Source of the DNA: Clostridium polynesiense
GTDB lineage: Bacteria; Bacillota; Clostridia; Clostridiales; Clostridiaceae
DNA length: 55,993 bases
NCBI RefSeq assembly: GCF_000820705.1
Contig: NZ_CCXI01000143.1
Coordinates: 1-55,993 of the forward strand
Direction: 5' to 3'
Numbering within the stretch: the first letter of the stretch is position 1; every line of letters starts with the position of its first letter. The notes under the pieces are model-generated. The model was not told where the DNA came from, made no database searches, and worked only from the letters and a program-made list of their open reading frames with translations. Position numbers and translations under genes: made by a program. Of the stretch, positions 1-9,155 are shown piece after piece.

Positions 1-527
1 ATAATCATCTCAGAGAAGCCAGTATTAATGGGCTTTACAGCTCAATATCAACACCTAATTGATATTCCTAATATTGAACGCTTAAAATTAATGAAATACT
101 GAACTAATGCCAGCAATCCTAAGACTTTCAACCTATTTTAGATATGGAAGCCATGGCTTGCAACACTCTGGAAATTCCATATTCAATATTCCCCATTATT
201 AAATTGGAACTTTTTTTAAAAAGTACCTGCAAAAGAATCTGTTACTCCCTACAACCTTGGAATATATCTTTCAACTAACGTTATAGTATTTTTATAAAGA
301 CTAAAATTAATTCCTATGTAAGTCTACTCCTTTTTTCAATGCTTTTACAAACGAAATTTTAATTATTTTCTTTATCTCATTTTACACATAGCAATAAGAC
401 CTATAGATTTTTTTCTCTATAGGTCAAGTATATAATATATAATTAGAAATATGCTTATCGCGCCAAACTTATCCATTTTTAGGAAACGAATCAGTCAAAT
501 AAGATTTTAATCTTACTAGAAATTTTA
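1..527. other. AT-rich stretch without a convincing gene
   Basis: No frame gives a supported gene. Short open stretches enter from the left edge on the + strand, so the tail of a gene outside the window cannot be excluded, but nothing is recognisable. A hairpin with 10-bp arms (GACCTATAGA/TCTATAGGTC) lies at 398-425, downstream of the leftward methyltransferase gene. It lacks a following T-tract on the - strand, so it is at best a weak terminator. Confidence 0.4.
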
Positions 528-2387
528 TTAAAATTCAATATTATAATAATTGTTTAAAATATTATCTATAGCGTAATTATCCTTAGTATTTATTATTTTT
601 TCCTTATCTTGTTCAGATATATCAGGAATAGAAAAACTTTTAAGATAATTTTTCGCAAAAGATTTATATCCATTGGAGTAATCTTTACTTGTATGTTTTA
701 TGTAGTACCAAAATATACTTGATAAGAGTATCTTCTTCAAAAACTCTAATTCATTATCATCCTCAGAGAATAGTGCATATCCACAATAAAATAACATATC
801 TTCTTGCTTGCAAATTACTGCTAAAGGTTCCTTAGACATATATGGGAGAAGTATTTTCTTGCCTGTATTATTTAAACCTTGCGTTCTTCCGAAAGCGTAC
901 CATTCTGGGTATTTTTCTTGCTTCCCCTTATCTCTTTTCGCTAGTTCATCTTTTATATCTAATAGATATTTATAAGTTTCTGGAAACTTCTCCATAAATG
1001 ATGCGATATTAATGATGGAAAAAGCGTTCTTTATAATCTCATATGGAAATATTAGTTTCTCGCTTTTTATTTCAAGATCTTCTTCATTTTTTATGACATT
1101 AGGTTTAATTATATCTCTACAAATTTCCTTTTCAATTAAATATTCTTTCCCATTCCTTAATAAAATATAATGATTATCCAATGTAGCTTGTGGTGTAAAA
1201 ATATAAAGCTCATTTTTTAATGTTGCAATCCCATTCTTGATTTTATAATCACCCAATTTTCTTTTAAATGATTCAAGTATGGCAATATTTGTATTAACTT
1301 TCGAATCACCTAATTTCCACCCCTTCATATAATCCAAATCTTTCACACTTATGATATTAAAATTATTATTAATATTCACCAATTCATCTAAACTGAGATA
1401 TTTCAGCATACTTTTCCGGTTCTTTTTGTTTATAATCGTAATACAAGTATAGCTAGTAACCCCTTTAAACATTTGATTATCTCTAAAATTAACAATTTTA
1501 AGATTGTATTCTCCATCAGTTAGGTACTTTCTTAAATTTCTACCATTTAAACTATGCAAATACGAATTAATAGATATATATCCTAATTTTCCACTATCAT
1601 TTAAAAGTTCTATGCCTAATTGAAAGAACGGTATATATAAATCAGTATTACCTATTTGAGCAACATACCACTTCTTTAAATTATCTTTAACTGATTCACT
1701 TATATTTTTTATTCTTACATATGGAGGATTACCTATTATAAAGTCAAATCCTCTATTCTCAAGTCTATGATTAAATAATTTCTTCCAATCTAATTGCAAA
1801 GCATCTGCAGTTATCAGATTAAAACAATTTTCAGATACAATTTCTCCATTTTCTAATGCATTAATAGTTAATATTACTTTAGCTTTTTCTATATTGTGTT
1901 CATATATATCCACCCCGAAAATTGCCCTTTTATATATATCCTCATAACTAAATAAATACCTTTTTCTCAATTCATTAGAAGCTGTAAGCAGTAATGAACC
2001 GCATCCACATGATGGGTCACACATTGTTGGGTATGTTGCTCTTGTATAGTCCGATAATAGCTCATTTATAATAAAACTCTTTACTTTTGGTGGCGTAAAT
2101 ACCATTCCATTCTGCTTCTTTTCCTCTTCAGGGATAAGTAATTCGAATATATTTACCAAGTTCTCAATATTTAAATTATTGCCAAAACTTTCAACCACTT
2201 TAGATACTTTCGTATATATCAAACTATCCAAATTACCACAGTAATCTTCGAGAAAAGTACTCTTTTTAACATTAATGTTATTAATATCTAAATATTTATT
2301 TACTATAGCCTTTTCAAGTTCCTCAATATTGTTTTTATCTACTTTAGTTTTTTTAGTCAAATTTTTCACTAGGTTTCTTAAGTCCAT
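528..2387 (-). CDS. N6-adenine DNA methyltransferase, Eco57I/TaqI type
   Basis: Seen: a SAM-binding motif I (PSCGCGSLLLTA) near residue 127 and the amino-methyltransferase motif IV NPPY near residue 221, followed by a long C-terminal region fit for target recognition. Known: this order (motif I, then NPPY, then recognition region) is that of gamma-class N6-adenine methyltransferases such as M.TaqI and M.Eco57I. Inferred: it is the separate protective methylase of the restriction system whose bifunctional enzyme lies just upstream on the same strand, about 90 bp away. The start at ATG 2387 is preferred over the TTG three codons earlier because AGGAG lies 9 nt before it. The modified site cannot be read from sequence. 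Confidence 0.85.
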   Translation of the reverse strand: MDLRNLVKNLTKKTKVDKNNIEELEKAIVNKYLDINNINVKKSTFLEDYCGNLDSLIYTKVSKVVESFGNNLNIENLVNIFELLIPEEEKKQNGMVFTPPKVKSFIINELLSDYTRATYPTMCDPSCGCGSLLLTASNELRKRYLFSYEDIYKRAIFGVDIYEHNIEKAKVILTINALENGEIVSENCFNLITADALQLDWKKLFNHRLENRGFDFIIGNPPYVRIKNISESVKDNLKKWYVAQIGNTDLYIPFFQLGIELLNDSGKLGYISINSYLHSLNGRNLRKYLTDGEYNLKIVNFRDNQMFKGVTSYTCITIINKKNRKSMLKYLSLDELVNINNNFNIISVKDLDYMKGWKLGDSKVNTNIAILESFKRKLGDYKIKNGIATLKNELYIFTPQATLDNHYILLRNGKEYLIEKEICRDIIKPNVIKNEEDLEIKSEKLIFPYEIIKNAFSIINIASFMEKFPETYKYLLDIKDELAKRDKGKQEKYPEWYAFGRTQGLNNTGKKILLPYMSKEPLAVICKQEDMLFYCGYALFSEDDNELEFLKKILLSSIFWYYIKHTSKDYSNGYKSFAKNYLKSFSIPDISEQDKEKIINTKDNYAIDNILNNYYNIEF

Positions 2388-2476
2388 GTTTATCAACTCC
2401 TATTAGGATAAAACGTATTTAAAAGTGAATTACACTCTTTTAGCATACGAAAAGATAATATAAAGGTAGGTCCAAC

Positions 2477-5400
2477 TTATCTATCAGATCTTCCGACGCT
2501 ATTAATTAAATTAACCTCATCCTTTGTCAATTCATATAAATCGTAGACTAATTTATCTAGATATCTCCACTTTTTCTTAAGCTCTTCATCGACTATGTTG
2601 TTTTGTATTTCATTTAATGATAAAAATTTAGTGTTAATAGTGGTTATTTCTTCGTATACCTTAGAGAACTTCTCTAAAAGTGTAGTATCATTTTTTAACT
2701 TAAGATAAGGAAGTGGTAAGGTTTCAATGAATTGCCTATTTAATTTCTTATAACCATTACTCTGAGGATTAGCAATTGCTTTTGCCATTACACTAAATAA
2801 TGTTGAGTTAATTATGCATCCAATTGCCTTCAGAAGCTGTTCATCTCCATTATGTAAACTTAATCCCCACATATTAGCATTATCCAAATAAATCCCATCA
2901 GTATTAATAATCAATGTCGCTATAGTTTCTTGTGCCGTCATTGGAAATATTACTCTATCTTTTCTGAAAGAAGCGTGATTCTGTTTTCTAGTAAATAGAT
3001 GCCATTTCTCATCTGTTTTTTTTGTTCTAACGTTAGCCTTAATCAAAGCCTTGTTATTCGAAAGGTATCTTCCGCACTTAGGGAACCTTGTTGTAAAGTC
3101 AGTAAATAAAATTGGTTTAGTTTCATTACCGTCTTCATAAGGAAATATAGCATAATAAGTTGGTTGAACTTCTTGTAGTGCCTTAAAGGTTCTATTGCAT
3201 AATAATGGTCTACACGATCCAAGCTCTATCTCTACATAATCATTAAGTCTATTATGACCATGAATAATGTTATCTATTATCCTATCAGCCTTAATATGGT
3301 AAATATCATTCCATAATACTTGTATTCCAACCTCAATCTTAATATTTGGATTTGACTTTATATCTGCAAATTTCTTTTTTAGTTTATTAACAAGTTTTAA
3401 GGTCTCAACATCTTCAAAATTCCAGGTAGGCATATCTAAAAGATCATAATCATATATCTGAAAATCACCTTCGAATTCAGCTAGCTTGTTTTCTAACAGA
3501 GCTCCATCGCCATTTATCTTTAAATATTTAAAATTTGAATTTTGACATTTCGTTAGTTTTAATATAGCAACATAAGTAGTCCTCTTCCTAAATATAGTCT
3601 GTGAATCAAAATCTATTATTGTATGAACATATTTATTATTTGATAAGTATCTTCTAGCTTTATCTGCATATTCCGTTTTGAAAAATCTTTTTTGCATAAT
3701 AATCCCAAGCACACCAATATCATTTAAAAATCCTATGCATCTCTCTACAAAGTATATTGATAAATCGGCCTTTTTTTTATCTGTACTATATACTTTTGCA
3801 AAGTAATTTCTCATGTTAGGTGTTAGTTCAATAAATTTTCTAGTTTCAACATAAGGTGGGTTACCAATAATGAAATCAAAGCCTCCATTCTGTGTGAACA
3901 CACTGGATAATCTTATATCAGACTTTACATCGAAGGCTTTCATAAGCATCTTCTCTTGTATTTCTATATTAGGAATTAAACTATAGATATCTGTTCCAAC
4001 CAAAGTGTTACCAAGGACTATGTTATTTCCCAAGCTTTCTAAAATCTTACTTCCGAATAAGCCCAATTCTTCATTTATCAAATAATTTTCATTGGTATCT
4101 ATTAGTTTTAATGCTACAGACATTTTAGCTATTTCAACTGCTTCTGGGTCTAAATCCATTGCATAGATACAATTGTTAAATAAAGTCTTCTTTAAATCAT
4201 TTTTTAAATAAATTACTTTATCCTTTACAATTATTTTTTCAGAATACGTATCCGGAAGCTTTTTATTTATATAAAGTTCTTTAACTTTTTCTTCTAGAGC
4301 CTCATATATTGATAAGATAAATGTTCCACTACCGCAAGCAGGTTCCAATATCTTTATCTTTAATAAGTCTTCAATATTATCAATTGATTCTAATCTCTCT
4401 GCCATTGTACTCTGAACTATAAAATCCACCATGTATTTTGGAGTACTTATAGCACCTTGTTGCTTTGAGTACTCAGGTTTATATCTTTCAACTACATTAC
4501 CTCTTGGATCTATTTCTAACTTTATACTTAAAAACTTCTCATACATATCTGCCAATAATTTTATTGGTATAACATCGAATCTATATGGAGTACTATTAGA
4601 ATACAAACTGCTTACGAAGTCAAAAAAAATATAATTATCTATTTTAAGTTTGTTCATAATAGGTACAATCCCAAATATTGGACCATCATAATGCTTATAA
4701 AAATCATTTATACAGTACTCATTAAACTTTTTCCAAAATCCATCTTTGATACACTCTAAGAGTAAACCATCCTTTTCAATTAGCTTTGCTTCACAAATTC
4801 TAATAAACACTATTCTATTTATAATTAGTTGTGCTAAGTTATTCAATATACTACTGTTAGCCTTAATTAAATCTTTATTATTATTTAGTATATGCTGTGC
4901 TAATATAGTTTTAAAATTAACAAGTTTTTGTGCAAATGCTTCGTCTAAGGATTTTATATTTTTAATCTTTAGTGATTTTAAGTATCCATCATAACTTCCT
5001 CCAAGAACAGCTTCTCTATCTAAGAAACCATATAATAAATCAAAATTATGCAAGTAATTATCTATATGTAAATATATTCTTCCATTACTTACGTCATCAT
5101 CTGGGCTAGGTACATAAGAACAGTCATATATTGATAATTCTTCAAAGTTACTAACTATAGAATATCGTAGACCTGACGACCAACCATAAGACTTAACCTG
5201 AAACGCAACATTGTCATCTGTGTCTACTCTAACATCTAAATCTTTAGCATCAATGTAGAATAATTTATTCTTGTTGTACATAAATGAATAGTCAGGAATC
5301 TTATGTTTTGATTGTATCTTTTCCAAGTTAATACTTTCTTGCTTTGATAGTTTTTTTTCTTGTACTACCTCTAAAGTATTATTAACATCCCAACCAAATA

Positions 5401-5530
5401 TCTTTACAAATTCATTTATCCACCCTCTCATAGTCTGCTCAGTTGCATATTCTAATTTATTTTGAGACTTGAATTCCCTATATTTTAATATCAATTCAGC
5501 TAATAAGCTCTTTTTAGTTTCTTTATTCAT
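2477..5530 (-). CDS. Bifunctional type IIG restriction-methyltransferase, Eco57I-like
   Basis: About 1017 residues. The N-terminal part has a PD-(D/E)XK-like nuclease signature: Pro-Asp near residue 79 and Asp-Ala-Lys near 94-96 on consecutive strands. The middle has methyltransferase motif I (LEPACGSGTF, near 395) and motif IV NPPY (near 555). The C-terminal third probably recognises the target. Known: Eco57I consists of a large nuclease-methylase fusion plus a separate methylase, the same two-gene arrangement and similar sizes as here. Start chosen at ATG 5530, which has GGGGGG about 6 nt upstream; an in-frame earlier start adds 10 residues. The gene lies beside rlmH-end repeats, so it is probably island cargo. 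BREX PglX is an alternative family, but no other BREX genes are present. Confidence 0.8.
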   Translation of the reverse strand: MNKETKKSLLAELILKYREFKSQNKLEYATEQTMRGWINEFVKIFGWDVNNTLEVVQEKKLSKQESINLEKIQSKHKIPDYSFMYNKNKLFYIDAKDLDVRVDTDDNVAFQVKSYGWSSGLRYSIVSNFEELSIYDCSYVPSPDDDVSNGRIYLHIDNYLHNFDLLYGFLDREAVLGGSYDGYLKSLKIKNIKSLDEAFAQKLVNFKTILAQHILNNNKDLIKANSSILNNLAQLIINRIVFIRICEAKLIEKDGLLLECIKDGFWKKFNEYCINDFYKHYDGPIFGIVPIMNKLKIDNYIFFDFVSSLYSNSTPYRFDVIPIKLLADMYEKFLSIKLEIDPRGNVVERYKPEYSKQQGAISTPKYMVDFIVQSTMAERLESIDNIEDLLKIKILEPACGSGTFILSIYEALEEKVKELYINKKLPDTYSEKIIVKDKVIYLKNDLKKTLFNNCIYAMDLDPEAVEIAKMSVALKLIDTNENYLINEELGLFGSKILESLGNNIVLGNTLVGTDIYSLIPNIEIQEKMLMKAFDVKSDIRLSSVFTQNGGFDFIIGNPPYVETRKFIELTPNMRNYFAKVYSTDKKKADLSIYFVERCIGFLNDIGVLGIIMQKRFFKTEYADKARRYLSNNKYVHTIIDFDSQTIFRKRTTYVAILKLTKCQNSNFKYLKINGDGALLENKLAEFEGDFQIYDYDLLDMPTWNFEDVETLKLVNKLKKKFADIKSNPNIKIEVGIQVLWNDIYHIKADRIIDNIIHGHNRLNDYVEIELGSCRPLLCNRTFKALQEVQPTYYAIFPYEDGNETKPILFTDFTTRFPKCGRYLSNNKALIKANVRTKKTDEKWHLFTRKQNHASFRKDRVIFPMTAQETIATLIINTDGIYLDNANMWGLSLHNGDEQLLKAIGCIINSTLFSVMAKAIANPQSNGYKKLNRQFIETLPLPYLKLKNDTTLLEKFSKVYEEITTINTKFLSLNEIQNNIVDEELKKKWRYLDKLVYDLYELTKDEVNLINSVGRSDR

Positions 5531-5672
5531 AAAATATCCCCCCATGTAGTATTGTATCATACATAAGGCTAATATTATGCAATAAAGTTTAGAATCACTA
5601 TACTATATATTTATTAGCAGAATTAACCGACTAAAACAAGGCACATTAAACTTATATGCCAAAAAATAAACG

Positions 5673-5684
5673 TCACTTGTGATA
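5673..5684 (-). repeat. Degenerate rlmH-end att-like site
   Basis: On the - strand this reads TATCACAAGTGA, i.e. Tyr-His-Lys-stop, the last codons of rlmH. It lies 35 bp from a better copy. Short and degenerate on its own; it gains weight only from its neighbour. Confidence 0.4.
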
Positions 5685-5707
5685 TAATTATTTCTTAAAG
5701 AAACAAG

Positions 5708-5722
5708 TTACTTGTGGTACGA
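5708..5722 (-). repeat. rlmH-end att-like site
   Basis: TTACTTGTGGTACGA matches the site at the true rlmH end (CTACTTATGGTACGG) with few changes and reads Ser-Tyr-His-Lys-stop on the - strand. It separates the restriction genes from the rlmH remnant and mannitol genes, so it is a candidate junction between island modules. Confidence 0.6.
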
Positions 5723-5816
5723 TTACTTTTGAATTACTCTAAGATAATATTATCTATCGTGGTTTTCGATAATATCAGTAATTTATAACCTTTAATCAAA
5801 TTTAGCAAAGAACTCA

Positions 5817-6198
5817 TTTATAATACGGCTCCTCTCAATAATCCTAATCACCCCAAAAAGCTGATGGTGAAAAGTCATTTTAGAAAAGCAAAGCTTATAA
5901 TCCATCTTCTTGATTATTTCCAAGGAAAGCCTTAAGGATCTTCATATAATAAAGGTAATGCCGCTTATACCCCTAGTGTTTAAAGCCTAAATAAAGAAAT
6001 CAAACTCCTCTGAAGAAAGATCTTTTCCTTTAGATTTAAAGCTATCACATAGGAATTATCCTCTATGTGCTTTAGTATAGATTTTCCTTAATTTATCTTT
6101 ATCTGCTCTTCTTCTTTTTCTGAAGCATTATCCGGTGTCTTTTCTTCATTTGATTCTATAATCTCCAGTTTGCAGTATCTCTGAAGGAATTTGCTGTA
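5817..6198 (-). pseudogene. rlmH: Decayed second copy of rlmH
   Basis: The plus-strand text tracks the intact rlmH at 41637-42116 closely over several hundred bases, including long identical runs such as the stretch encoding the SKMTFPHQLF region (about 5870-5900). It keeps the C-terminal Glu-Pro-Tyr-x-Lys codons at 5817-5830. It is not functional: about 23 bp are missing near 5853, at least one in-frame TGA replaces a glycine codon, and the 5' end is lost beyond about 6198. Same orientation as the active gene. It is either an rlmH carried in by an integrating element or an old duplicate of the host copy. Confidence 0.8.
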
Positions 6199-6309
6199 TA
6201 CCTTTCAGATCCTGTAACATCTATAATTGCAGTTTCTATTACTGTAGCTATCTTTACAGTGCATTTTAAGAGGATTTTAGCTAAAAATTCAGAGGAAGCT
6301 GCTATATAG
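6190..6309 (+). pseudogene. Possible 3' remnant of a membrane-protein gene
   Basis: An open frame without a start runs on the + strand to TAG 6307-6309. It encodes a hydrophobic segment followed by a short basic and acidic tail, beginning FAVYLSDPVTSIIAV. This resembles the C-terminus of a polytopic transporter, perhaps MATE-type. It abuts the point where similarity to rlmH stops, which suggests a deletion scar joining two genes. Weak call. Confidence 0.25.
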
Positions 6310-6341
6310 TCATAGTAAAATTTGAAAAGCTTAGTTCTCTA

Positions 6342-6371
6342 AAAAGGCGGTGACACATAGTCACCGCCTTC
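6342..6371 (-). terminator. Terminator of the mannitol-type operon
   Basis: Arms AAGGCGGTGAC/GTCACCGCCTT with a 5-nt loop, followed on the - strand by TTTTT. It lies just past the stop of the dehydrogenase gene, the last gene of the leftward operon. Confidence 0.85.
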
Positions 6372-6402
6372 TAATTTATTTCTCTATTAACTTTTCCTAA
6401 TA

Positions 6403-7659
6403 TTACTTCCAGTTTTCAAGTATATACTTTTCAGCCTCAGTGCACCACAAACCCTTATTCTTCTTTACTATATCAGCAAGCTCAGCAAAGCGAGGATCTG
6501 TCTTTCCCTTTTCTTCAAAATCTTCAATTGCAGTAAGCTCCATATTAATGTGGGTATATATGAGCTTCTTTCCACCAGGAATCTTTGGAAGGTTTAAGGT
6601 TGTTTCTGCAACGCTGTCAAGGCCTCCAATATGTGTTAGCATAACTGCTGGATTAATCAGCTTTTGTTCAGTGAGCTTTAAGGACTCAATTAAATCGTCA
6701 GTGTTTCCCCCTGTTGTTCCCATAATGTGAGTTGAGGCATAGTGAACATTGTAATAGTTGATTTTCCCTGAGAACTCTGTGTCTGTAGGTCCTGCAAAGA
6801 AGTTAAGGCATCCGTCTCTTCCAAGTATTTTATCCGCTTGTTCTACAACAGATTTTACTGGAGCAAAGGCAAATACATCATCAAAGCCTGTACCTTCAGT
6901 AAGCTCCTTTAAATATTCAGCTGGATTCTCTAAATCTTTAGTATTCACAAATATTAGATCAACTCCGCAGCTCTTAGCTTCTTCCTTAGAAAATATCTGA
7001 TCTGCTCTGCTTAGTCTTCTGTCATCTACATCAGTAACAACCAATAATCCCGGCCTTCTATCACAATGAAGAGCATAGTCTATTGCTCCAAGTCCCATTG
7101 GGCCGGCTCCGGCAAGAATCGCTGTCTTTCCGCCTTCCTTTATTCCCATATGATGGACATACTTACCCATCTCAGTATGATAGTTTGCATGGAATGCTCC
7201 AATTATGCAGGACATAGGCTCTGCAAGGGAAGCTTCATAGTATGAGTCTCCATCATAGTTTAATAAACAGCCTAGCTCCATAACCTCTTGAGGAATCACT
7301 GCGTAGGTAGCATCTCCTCCAAAATACATATAGGAGTAGCCTGGTGATGCCATGCTTCCTTTATAGTTTAAGGCTGGCTGCTGAGCAAATTTTGTTCCCG
7401 GCTTAAACTGATCCCGCCACTTCTTTCCCACCTTAACTATATTTCCTGCAAATTCATGTCCTATAATTATAGGATTTTCATGGACATCCTTTGGCACTCT
7501 TTTATGGTTCTCGCCAAGAATTGCACACTTGTAGCTGGACATGCAGATGCTGTCTGATATGATCTCAACTAATATTTCATCCTCCTTTATTTCAGGAAGC
7601 TCAAACTCTTCTAATCTTAGATCATTTGCACCATATAATCTAACTGCTTTAGTTTTCAT
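6403..7659 (-). CDS. Zinc-dependent medium-chain dehydrogenase, sorbose-1-P reductase-like
   Basis: A 418-residue medium-chain alcohol dehydrogenase. Seen: an N-terminal GroES-like half with a Cys near residue 38 and a Gly-His-Glu motif (IIGHEFAGN), as in catalytic zinc sites, then a Rossmann motif GAGPMGLGA. Known: proteins of this length and type include L-sorbose-1-phosphate reductase and related hexitol(-phosphate) dehydrogenases. It is the last gene of the operon, 17 bp after the PfkB kinase. No MtlD-type mannitol-1-phosphate dehydrogenase is seen here, so this enzyme probably performs the oxidation step. Oxidation next to the phosphorylated carbon would give a ketose-1-phosphate, a substrate suited to the kinase. 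The exact substrate is inferred, not shown. Confidence 0.8.
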   Translation of the reverse strand: MKTKAVRLYGANDLRLEEFELPEIKEDEILVEIISDSICMSSYKCAILGENHKRVPKDVHENPIIIGHEFAGNIVKVGKKWRDQFKPGTKFAQQPALNYKGSMASPGYSYMYFGGDATYAVIPQEVMELGCLLNYDGDSYYEASLAEPMSCIIGAFHANYHTEMGKYVHHMGIKEGGKTAILAGAGPMGLGAIDYALHCDRRPGLLVVTDVDDRRLSRADQIFSKEEAKSCGVDLIFVNTKDLENPAEYLKELTEGTGFDDVFAFAPVKSVVEQADKILGRDGCLNFFAGPTDTEFSGKINYYNVHYASTHIMGTTGGNTDDLIESLKLTEQKLINPAVMLTHIGGLDSVAETTLNLPKIPGGKKLIYTHINMELTAIEDFEEKGKTDPRFAELADIVKKNKGLWCTEAEKYILENWK

Positions 7660-7675
7660 AATAACTACCTCTTTT

Positions 7676-8632
7676 CTATAATTTTATATATTCAAATTTC
7701 ACGTTCTTTTTAAGCTCTAAAATATCCTTAAGCTCTGCTGGCTGAGTTCCCGAGGTCATAACATTAGCAGCACTTACAGCAGTAGCCAGTACAACAGTCT
7801 CCTCCATTGAATACCCTTTTTCAGAAGCTATTGACAAGGCTGCCACCATTGAATCTCCGGCACCAACGGTGCTTTTAACAGGAACCTTTAGTCCTTCAGA
7901 GCGGACTATCTTATCCTTGTCTATAAATAAAGCTCCATCTCCGCCGAGGGATACAACAATTCTCTCTACTCCATAATCATGAAGCTTCTGAGCTGCTTTA
8001 ACTACTTCCTCAAGGCTTTCAAGGTTTTTACTACAAAGCCTTTCAAGCTCGTGGATATTAGGTTTAATTAAGTATGGACCCGCCTTTAAGCCTTCCTTTA
8101 AAAGCTCACCATCAGCATCTAAAATTACCTTTGCTCCAAGCTGTCTGGCTCTTTTTATCCATGTACCATATATATCCTTGGGCACTCCAGCAGGGGTGCT
8201 TCCTGATAAAACTAATATGGCTTCATCCTTTATTGCCCCGAAAATGCTTTCTTCAACCTTAGTCAAGTCCTCAGCTGCTACAACACTTCCCGGTTCATTT
8301 ATATCTGTATTGCTGTGATTTATGTTATCTATAATCTTCAGATTTGTTCTTGTTTCTCCTTGAATAAAAATAAAGTCATTTTCAATATTTAAGGAGTCCA
8401 AATAGGCTTTAATAAACTCTCCATTTTTTCCTGCAAGAATTCCAAGTGCTCTGCTTTCTCCTCCAAGACTTTTGATAACCTTGGAAACATTGATTCCCTT
8501 TCCTCCTGCATCTACTCTGATTGAAGAAACTCTATTAACACTGCCTGTCTTAAAATCATTAATTTCAACGGTTTTATCTATTGCAGGATTTAAGGTTATA
8601 GTAATAATTTTAGTTTGTTGTGAAGGTTTCAT
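7676..8632 (-). CDS. PfkB-family sugar-phosphate kinase, 1-phosphofructokinase-like
   Basis: 318 residues. The N-terminus has TLNPAIDKT and DAGGKGINVS, typical of the 1-phosphofructokinase/tagatose-6-phosphate kinase group. The C-terminal anion-hole and catalytic-base motif is TVGAGDSMVA. It would phosphorylate a ketose phosphate to a bisphosphate for aldolase. The start overlaps the end of the upstream IIA gene by 23 bp, which implies translational coupling. Together with the dehydrogenase it gives a plausible route from hexitol phosphate to fructose-1,6-bisphosphate. LacC-like activity on tagatose-6-phosphate is the main alternative. Confidence 0.85.
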   Translation of the reverse strand: MKPSQQTKIITITLNPAIDKTVEINDFKTGSVNRVSSIRVDAGGKGINVSKVIKSLGGESRALGILAGKNGEFIKAYLDSLNIENDFIFIQGETRTNLKIIDNINHSNTDINEPGSVVAAEDLTKVEESIFGAIKDEAILVLSGSTPAGVPKDIYGTWIKRARQLGAKVILDADGELLKEGLKAGPYLIKPNIHELERLCSKNLESLEEVVKAAQKLHDYGVERIVVSLGGDGALFIDKDKIVRSEGLKVPVKSTVGAGDSMVAALSIASEKGYSMEETVVLATAVSAANVMTSGTQPAELKDILELKKNVKFEYIKL

Positions 8633-9134
8633 ATATATAGTTCACATCCTTTGTTGTCTTTAGCTTATTAAGGCTTTCCTCATCTTCATCGCCAATAACT
8701 GTAGCTATATTTGAAAGAATATCCATGTGTTCATCTCCAACACCTGCTATACCAATGACAAGGTAAGCCTTTTCCTCACCAAAATCAATTCCTTCCGGAA
8801 ACTGAAGCACTACTATACCGGATTTTTTAATGAAATCTTTTGCTCTGCCTACACCATGGGGAATTGCAACTCCACAACCAATATAGGTAGTCAGATCATC
8901 TTCTCTTTCTATCATTGCCTCTATATAACTTTCATCAACATATCCGCTTTCAACCAGAAGCCTGCCTGCCATCCTTATAGCTTCATATTTATTCACTGAA
9001 GGCTGATTAAGCTTTATATTATCCTTTTTTAACACTTCATTTTCTGTATTATTGCTTGCACTTACTGCTGCAACCATATCTTCTTCTACACTTCCTCTTT
9101 TATTATTAAAAACTGAAAAAAATTTAAAACCCAT
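8610..9134 (-). CDS. mtlF: PTS mannitol/fructose-family IIA protein
   Basis: 174 residues. The phosphorylatable His sits in GVAIPHGV near residue 98, and the domain resembles the MtlF/fructose IIA fold, with a segment around IGIAGVGDEHMDIL. The first 40 or so residues (NKRGSVEEDMVAAV region) are an extension poorly fitting a standard IIA. It would pass phosphate from HPr to the IICB permease encoded at 11401-12795, and possibly to the regulator MtlR. It lies 21 bp downstream of mtlR and overlaps the kinase gene. Confidence 0.85.
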   Translation of the reverse strand: MGFKFFSVFNNKRGSVEEDMVAAVSASNNTENEVLKKDNIKLNQPSVNKYEAIRMAGRLLVESGYVDESYIEAMIEREDDLTTYIGCGVAIPHGVGRAKDFIKKSGIVVLQFPEGIDFGEEKAYLVIGIAGVGDEHMDILSNIATVIGDEDEESLNKLKTTKDVNYIYETFTTN

Positions 9135-9155
9135 GATGCTCCTCCTTTGCTGCGC

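Noticed and set aside
528-5560. Possible BREX or type I restriction system
   Set aside because: Both proteins have Eco57I-type architecture, and no PglZ, BrxC, HsdS or HsdR-like genes are present in the window.
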